Positions 60,401 through 64,000 of a stretch of 64,000 nucleotides of DNA are shown here, piece by piece. The stretch spans positions 50,863-114,862 of the forward strand of contig JBCCHB010000034.1 of NCBI GenBank assembly GCA_039028975.1, read 5' to 3'. Made by a program: the position numbers and the translations under genes. Numbering within the stretch: the stretch's first letter is position 1; each line of letters opens with the position of its first letter. The notes under the pieces were generated by a model, which worked only from the letters and a program-made list of their open reading frames with translations, was not told the origin of the DNA and searched no databases. The DNA comes from JAHBNG01 sp039028975. GTDB lineage: Bacteria; Chloroflexota; Anaerolineae; Caldilineales; Caldilineaceae.

Positions 60401-60933
60401 CAGCGGAGCCAACTTCAGAGCAGGGGAACGTGCCTAGTGCTCAGGCGTATACCCACGTTGTTGTGTATGGCGAACACTTTTCTCGCATTGCTCGTCGTTA
60501 TAGTGTAACGATTGCAGCGCTAGCCACAGCCAATAAGATGAATATCCATGCTCCGTTGCCCATAGGCAAAGCGTTGACCATACCACCCGTGAGCACAGAC
60601 GTTTCCTGTTCGGCATACCTAACAGCACGTGTTGGTCAGCGCCTGACGGATATGGTGGCGCATTTGGATATCTTCCCAGAGGGACTGGCCGCAGTGAACC
60701 GACTCTCACCCACCGCTCCTTTGGTGGCAGGTCAGCAGATTTGTCTGCCCGATATCTATAGCAACGGCTACTATGGACCGGCCCGCTATCACGGCTATCA
60801 CATTGTGCACCCTGGAGAAACCCTCTCTCATATTAGCCTTCGGTATGGTGTATCGGTTACTGTGCTTAAACGCTTCAACGGAGTATACAACCCCAACCGA
60901 ATCTATGTAGGGCAACGTTTGGTTATCCCTTAA
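57448..60933 (+). CDS. ExeM/NucH-type extracellular nuclease with C-terminal LysM domains
   Basis: From ATG 57448 the product has about 1161 residues. A signal peptide (MPILLSLLFCTLGGPSTILAQ) and an N-terminal lamin-tail-like region come first. A YhcR-type OB-fold follows (about 220-330), then an endonuclease/exonuclease/phosphatase domain with RIASFNVFNYFN, DIVGLMEIEND, VIGDLNAYAM and SSDHDPLIVGL. A long Thr/Pro-rich repeat region of 96-bp (32-aa) and 15-bp units comes next, ending with two LysM domains (HVVVYGEHFSRIARRYSVTI..., HIVHPGETLSHISLRYGVSV...). It likely degrades extracellular DNA while bound to peptidoglycan. A TTG start 30 nt upstream is possible. Confidence 0.87.
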   Translation: MNHYRFLMPILLSLLFCTLGGPSTILAQTGEYLSPAPTIINYVETSPDDPKIITALELFDGGVGQTDLSNLLLVLVNERMSPAYVETIPLSDAVTDENGFFTVDDGVLMNNGKGLAATSVGILVQPEGEGQGPIDFETSSPPAELFMDLIIIGNDGIDSAGLASAIEPPIAPMGSAAPVALAASMGSTTPITDATGSSTLPPNSDCGLEATGIHDVQGDGEESPLVGQRVTIEGIVVGDFQNTRTQLRGFFVQEEEADMDEDPATSEGIYVLDNGFGVDVVPGDKVRVTGIVAEFFTLTELKDLTEVHICEKEQPITPVAVTLPEVVDGDLEQVEGMLVQIESEMTVAQNYFLGRYGQMTLAAGGRAYQPTNLFEPGSPEAENQADKNARSLLVLDDGQDIRGLGDNPNPVPYIGAAPPQVVRAGDKVTNLVGVIDFGRINSAPGSDTGRDYRLHPIEEPSFEAVNLRTDSPNEVGGTLRIASFNVFNYFNGDGNGGDFPTPRGAKSFGDFQRQRDKIIAAILAMQPDIVGLMEIENDGYDDDGAIQDLVNGLNDAASGDASYVTIDPGLSLLGGDAIAVGFIYDENQVKPVGEAVTLDTGAFDQGLPSGRSRQPLAQTFADQNDERLTIVVNHFKSKRPSNNPTGGNADMGPGIGAWNERRTEAAQDLIDWLAIDPTNSGDPDFLVIGDLNAYAMETPITRFTESGYINLLARSTDSTAYSYIFDGQSGYLDHALASESLIYQVQGSTEWHINTDEPKVIDYDSRFNPAGYYSSDPYRSSDHDPLIVGLTLRSVSEEPPTVTPTVTVTATPTTPTVTPTITVTPIITITVTPTVTVSPTATGTSTGTTTLPPTATPTITMTVAPTVTLTPTATVTSTGTTTLPPTATPTITMTVAPTVTLTPTATGTSTGTTTLPPTATPVISVTLTPTQTDTATETAATPPTTQVTPTPVTPTPVTPTPVTPTPVTPTPVTPTPVTPAPVTPTAEPTSEQGNVPSAQAYTHVVVYGEHFSRIARRYSVTIAALATANKMNIHAPLPIGKALTIPPVSTDVSCSAYLTARVGQRLTDMVAHLDIFPEGLAAVNRLSPTAPLVAGQQICLPDIYSNGYYGPARYHGYHIVHPGETLSHISLRYGVSVTVLKRFNGVYNPNRIYVGQRLVIP
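59965..60215. repeat. 96-bp coding tandem repeat in the nuclease gene
   Basis: Two full units and one partial one, with the same Thr/Pro/Gly content, begin at 59965, 60061 and 60157. A 15-bp repeat (encoding TPVTP) follows near 60295-60400. They encode the flexible linker and are prone to copy-number change. Confidence 0.75.
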
Positions 60934-60953
60934 TTTGCTTTACGAGGTTTGAA

Positions 60954-61082
60954 AATTAGAGTTGTTCTGAAATAACAAAACCTTGAGGTGACAGGCACTT
61001 GGCATGTCTCGTTAGCCAGAAAGCATCGCCGAAAAAGTGCCAGTCACCCAGTAAGTTCTTAATTCGGGACAACTCTATTATA
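60954..61082. repeat. Nested palindrome behind the nuclease gene
   Basis: Outer AATTAGAGTTGTTCTGAA and TTCGGGACAACTCTATTA are inverted; inside, GGTGACAGGCACTT faces AAGTGCCAGTCACC. It may act as a terminator but has no T-run. Confidence 0.6.
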
Positions 61083-61131
61083 GATGACAGACCCGAAGTT
61101 TTGGGTTTTATTTGATCTTGATTTCTAAGGA
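61083..61131. repeat. Family 3 repeat, half copy
   Basis: GATGACAGACCCGAAG and GTTTTATTTGATCTTGATTTCTAAGG match the right half of copies 1 and 2. Confidence 0.5.
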
Positions 61132-61156
61132 GAATCGCGACTACAAGGAGGAACCT

Positions 61157-62368
61157 GTGCAACCACTCCCTTTTGCTTCAGAGATTGGCCAAACCTACCC
61201 TGCGGAATGGACCACCGAAACGGATCTAGAAAGTGAGCGCGCCTTGCGTCGCCTAACTTCTGGAGACCACAACAACTATCCCCTATACTATTTCATTCCT
61301 TCCATCCCGCCAGAGAATGACTGTATCATCTTCCATAGTGAGCGAACGGGATGGGTACAGCTCTATAAGTTGGATCTGGCCACTGGTGTGATTACCCAGC
61401 TCAGCGCAGGACGGACCCGAGATGCTGGCTGGGCCATTTGGTGCGAACCACGTCTACGCGGCATCTACAACCATCTGAGTGCACTTAACGGAGTGCGACG
61501 AGAAGTCTACTACTTTCAAGATGAGGCGCTTCTATCCACCCATATTGATAGTCTGGAGAATCGGGTGGTCCATTCCATACCGGGCCGCATCTCCATCGGC
61601 CAGACAGGATTTTCGCCCGATGGTCGACACTTCGCCTTTATTCATAGCGACCGAGAACACTTTGCGCGTGCGATTGCGGATCGAGAATCGACCATCAACA
61701 TGGGACAGCCTTTTAGCCATGAGGCGTGGCGGGAAACGGTTCCTTGCACCATCGGCGTCATCCATACAGAGACGGGGGCGTACCAAGATGTGATTCAACT
61801 TGATTATCACGTTCATCATGTCTTTTTTATCGCCAATGATCGCCTATTGATTAACCACACCCAAGGTCAGAACGGCATGTGGACAGTGATGCTAGATGGA
61901 AGCGACGTGCAAGCATTGCGAGGACATACTGAACGAGGTGACATCTGTCATCAAATTATCACAGAACGGGGTATTTACTTCGAGTCCAATGTTCATTCTG
62001 CCGAGAACAGAGAAGTCTGGTATGGTCTCTACGATTTGGCTAGCGATACGTGGAATGAAGTTCAACTGCCAGGGCTTGGCTATGTCCATACGGGCAACGA
62101 TCCAGCGGGGCGTTTCCTGTTTGTGGAAAACCAAGATGGTACCAAAGGTCACCAGCTACTCTCTATTCACCATCCCCATGATTCTGAAAAATATCGACTC
62201 AACACACTGCGCACGCTTACACCGATCATCCGCGGGCAACGCTTTCACGCCCATCCCTTTTTGGGGCCAGATCGTCAATGGCTCTACTTTACCGAGGTGG
62301 TGGACGGATTTTCCCATGTTAGCGCGCTGGATGTAAGTGATCTGGTCGATCTAGATGAATATTGGTGA
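61157..62368 (+). CDS. Oligogalacturonate-lyase-like beta-propeller protein
   Basis: The 403-residue product shows RLTSGDHNNYPLYYF and LYKLDLATGVITQLSAG near the start and further propeller blades (ISIGQTGFSPDGRHFAFIHSD). This matches the seven-bladed oligogalacturonate lyase (PL22) family, which cleaves oligogalacturonides inside the cell; the assignment is from pattern, and catalytic His and Gln residues were not mapped. The GTG start at 61157 is chosen because it follows AAGGAGG with a 5-nt spacer; an upstream ATG at 61112 has none. No transport or pectin genes adjoin it. Confidence 0.75.
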   Translation: MQPLPFASEIGQTYPAEWTTETDLESERALRRLTSGDHNNYPLYYFIPSIPPENDCIIFHSERTGWVQLYKLDLATGVITQLSAGRTRDAGWAIWCEPRLRGIYNHLSALNGVRREVYYFQDEALLSTHIDSLENRVVHSIPGRISIGQTGFSPDGRHFAFIHSDREHFARAIADRESTINMGQPFSHEAWRETVPCTIGVIHTETGAYQDVIQLDYHVHHVFFIANDRLLINHTQGQNGMWTVMLDGSDVQALRGHTERGDICHQIITERGIYFESNVHSAENREVWYGLYDLASDTWNEVQLPGLGYVHTGNDPAGRFLFVENQDGTKGHQLLSIHHPHDSEKYRLNTLRTLTPIIRGQRFHAHPFLGPDRQWLYFTEVVDGFSHVSALDVSDLVDLDEYW

Positions 62369-62405
62369 AAGCTGATTGAAAAACACGAACGAAATTGAGC
62401 CTAGG

Positions 62406-63623
62406 TTATGCCCCCAATACTCTCTCCCAATCATCAATAATGTCTTGCGCATCCTCAATTCCCACCGAGAATCGAAAGACCCCATCCCCGGCAAATGAAC
62501 GATATCGCTCTTCTGCCTCTGAACCAAGCCGGAATGTAGAATCCATGAGCATATCAGTGGGAATCCAGTAGATTAGCGAGCGATGGTGGCCCAGAGAAAC
62601 CGCATAGTGGATCACCTCCATTTGCTCGATCATCTTCTGGGCCACCTGATGGCCTGGATCTTTAGGCCGGATGGTCATCATGCCCGAGAAGTTGCGCATC
62701 TGCCGTTTGGCTAGATTATGCTGGGGGTGGGAAGGTAGGCCAGGGTAGAGAACCCGGTCGATGGCTGGGTGTTCTTCTAGATATTGGGCAACTGCCATGG
62801 CCGTCTCCTGATGGGCCTTCATGCGAATGGGGAAGGTCGCCGCACCCCTCAAAATGAGCCAAGCATTGAAGGGGGAGAGAACACCACCATAGTGGACCAT
62901 TGCCTCTAGGTTGAGTGTTTCCAACTCATCTCTACGTCCGATGACGGCTCCCCCCATAGCATCTCCATGTCCCCCGATATACTTGGTCAGCGAGTGAACC
63001 ACAAAGTCTGCACCTAACTCCATGGGCCTAGTGGCCGCAGGTGAGGCAAAGGTCGAATCAACGACCACATCCCGGACGCCATGGCCGTGGGCTAATTCGG
63101 CAATGGCCCGGATATCACAGAGGCGCATAATGGGATTGGCTGGCGTTTCGAGCCAGATCATCTTTGTTTTGGGGTTGATGGCGGCTTCCACTTGCTCTAA
63201 ATCCGACGGATCGATCAAGGCCACATCCACACCCCAGCGGGGTAGGCTGTCTCGCACCAACTCGGCTGTCCCTACGTAGTTGGTATCGGCCATAATTAGG
63301 TGATCCCCTTGACTTAGACGTCCGGCTAATAACGCATGAGATGCCGCCATGCCCGAGGCAAAAGAGAGCGCAGCAGGAGCATGCTCCAACGCGGCTAGCT
63401 TCTGATTGAGCTGGTCAACCGTGGGGTTGGCGACACGTGCGTAGATGTATCCATCATAGCCACCATCATCCAAAGCTGAAAAACCGGCCACCTTGTCCGG
63501 CGCAAAGGTAGCAGACATGACCAAGGGCGGCGCAGAAGCACGAGTAACTGGATCGACCCCTTCACCAGCATGAACGGCTCTGGTTTGTTCACCCCATAGT
63601 CGGTTTTCTCGTTTGTGATTCAT
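62406..63623 (-). CDS. Cys/Met-metabolism PLP enzyme (methionine gamma-lyase/cystathionine gamma-synthase type)
   Basis: The 405-residue product has the PLP lysine in SLTKYIGGHGDAMGG (Lys214), YIYARVANPT (Tyr59, Tyr61), and SGMAASHALL (Ser90-Gly91-Met92). This places it in the gamma-family of trans-sulfuration enzymes. Residues alone do not separate gamma-synthase from gamma-lyase. It is convergent with the propeller gene, 37 bp apart. Three hairpins lie in its leader. It could make or break cystathionine, homocysteine or methionine. Confidence 0.85.
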   Translation of the reverse strand: MNHKRENRLWGEQTRAVHAGEGVDPVTRASAPPLVMSATFAPDKVAGFSALDDGGYDGYIYARVANPTVDQLNQKLAALEHAPAALSFASGMAASHALLAGRLSQGDHLIMADTNYVGTAELVRDSLPRWGVDVALIDPSDLEQVEAAINPKTKMIWLETPANPIMRLCDIRAIAELAHGHGVRDVVVDSTFASPAATRPMELGADFVVHSLTKYIGGHGDAMGGAVIGRRDELETLNLEAMVHYGGVLSPFNAWLILRGAATFPIRMKAHQETAMAVAQYLEEHPAIDRVLYPGLPSHPQHNLAKRQMRNFSGMMTIRPKDPGHQVAQKMIEQMEVIHYAVSLGHHRSLIYWIPTDMLMDSTFRLGSEAEERYRSFAGDGVFRFSVGIEDAQDIIDDWERVLGA

Positions 63624-63659
63624 TGATTTCTCCTAAGCTGAACAAACTATACTTTTTGA

Positions 63660-63760
63660 CTCTACCCTCGTCAGGGTCGGGTTGTCCCTTCGGGTAATCA
63701 AAGCGAGCACTACGCTGGTCTTGAGGGAAGCCGAAGGGATGGTGGCCATCCACTGAGTAT
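63660..63760 (-). promoter_or_regulatory. Structured leader of the Cys/Met enzyme gene
   Basis: Three hairpins are visible: ACCCT/AGGGT (63664-63677), TCCCTTCGG/CCGAAGGGA (63685-63739) and GGATGG/CCATCC (63737-63751). The leader resembles no riboswitch consensus I could match, including SAM-I. It may be a repeat or a regulatory leader. Confidence 0.35.
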
Positions 63761-63959
63761 ATCATAGTTGCTTTCTTTGGTTGAGCAGGAGACGATAGGT
63801 ATTGGTACGACAAGTGTGCCTAAGGAAGGAATGCCTATTTAAGTGGCCTTGCTCTTTGACCGGTATAGATACATCTAAGCGAGAAAAAGGGTCCAATTTG
63901 CCAAAAAAGGGTTTCCGAGTCAAACTAATCCCTAAAAAAGCAAGAAAGGGAGCAAGAAA

Positions 63960-64000
63960 ATGGACCCATCCAAGTATTTCTGTCCAAATGTTTCGTGTGC
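63960..64000 (+). CDS. Start of a transposase-like ORF, cut by the window end
   Basis: The first 13 codons read MDPSKYFCPNVSC, with a Cys-x4-Cys pair (Cys8, Cys13), preceded by GGGAGC at 7-nt spacing. Similar starts (MDP...FCPN..C) open zinc-ribbon insertion-sequence transposases. The rest lies beyond the window. Confidence 0.4.
   Translation, partial: MDPSKYFCPNVSC

Noticed and set aside
63660..63760. SAM-I riboswitch
   Set aside because: The leader does not fit the conserved SAM-I core.
63589..63813. 74-codon minus-strand ORF in the Cys/Met leader
   Set aside because: Lies across the hairpins and overlaps the gene start; likely non-coding.

Overview
The window looks like a chromosome segment from a Chloroflexota bacterium (Anaerolineae- or Caldilinea-like). 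This is an inference from gene content: a Hanks-type kinase with a threonine-rich linker, an ECF sigma/FecR pair, secreted Thr/Pro-rich proteins with SH3 or LysM modules, SQDG-type sulfolipid genes and a complete yebC-ruvC/ruvA core. No rRNA is present to settle the taxonomy. Genes are densely packed, mostly on the minus strand up to about 37 kb and mixed after that. Many intergenic gaps hold short palindromic repeats.

Layout. 0-9 kb: the 3'-truncated end of an M20 peptidase, then a minus-strand cluster of a cNMP-binding protein, a membrane Fe-S/ferredoxin/FAD fusion and a Ser/Thr kinase; a plus-strand threonine dehydratase and a tRNA-Thr. 9-19 kb: EF-P, RuvA, a response regulator, RuvC, YebC, CTP synthase, a FecR/SH3 protein and an ECF sigma factor. 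19-20.5 kb: a gene-poor 1.5 kb. 20.5-31 kb: S20, a DUF2085 protein, a glutaredoxin-like protein, an apparently circularly permuted CcdA, then ccmD-C-B-A, a cytochrome c fusion, a CxxxY-type CcmE, and a DUF4399/cytochrome c lipoprotein. 31-45.7 kb: MBL hydrolase, giant CotH/lamin-tail secreted protein, PlsC, DUF429, methyltransferase, MttB homologue and sarcosine oxidase in divergent arrangement, XseA, SH3 lipoprotein. 45.7-56.4 kb: orphan response regulator, methyltransferase, Dabb protein, then a sulfolipid-like locus (SqdB, LacI regulator, glycogenin-like GT8, HAD phosphatase, nuclease-like protein, epimerase, methyltransferase, MFS transporter). 56.4-57.4 kb: a mobile-element scar flanked by repeats. 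57.4-64 kb: ExeM/NucH nuclease with LysM domains, an oligogalacturonate-lyase-like propeller, a Cys/Met PLP enzyme, and the first codons of a transposase-like ORF at the window edge.

How the genes work together. The 21.7-31 kb block is a cytochrome c assembly and electron-carrier locus: CcmABCD export heme, CcmE is the heme chaperone, CcdA with the small thiol protein supplies reductant, and two encoded proteins carry CxxCH sites. CcmF, CcmG and CcmH are not in the window. The 1-7.9 kb block couples a redox fusion to signalling proteins. The 48-54 kb block is plausibly sulfoquinovose lipid or another sulfosugar pathway under a LacI-type regulator with a visible operator overlapping a near-consensus promoter.

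The most notable observations are the permuted CcdA, the palindromic MITE-like repeat families, the redox/kinase cluster, and the LacI operator of the sqd-like locus.
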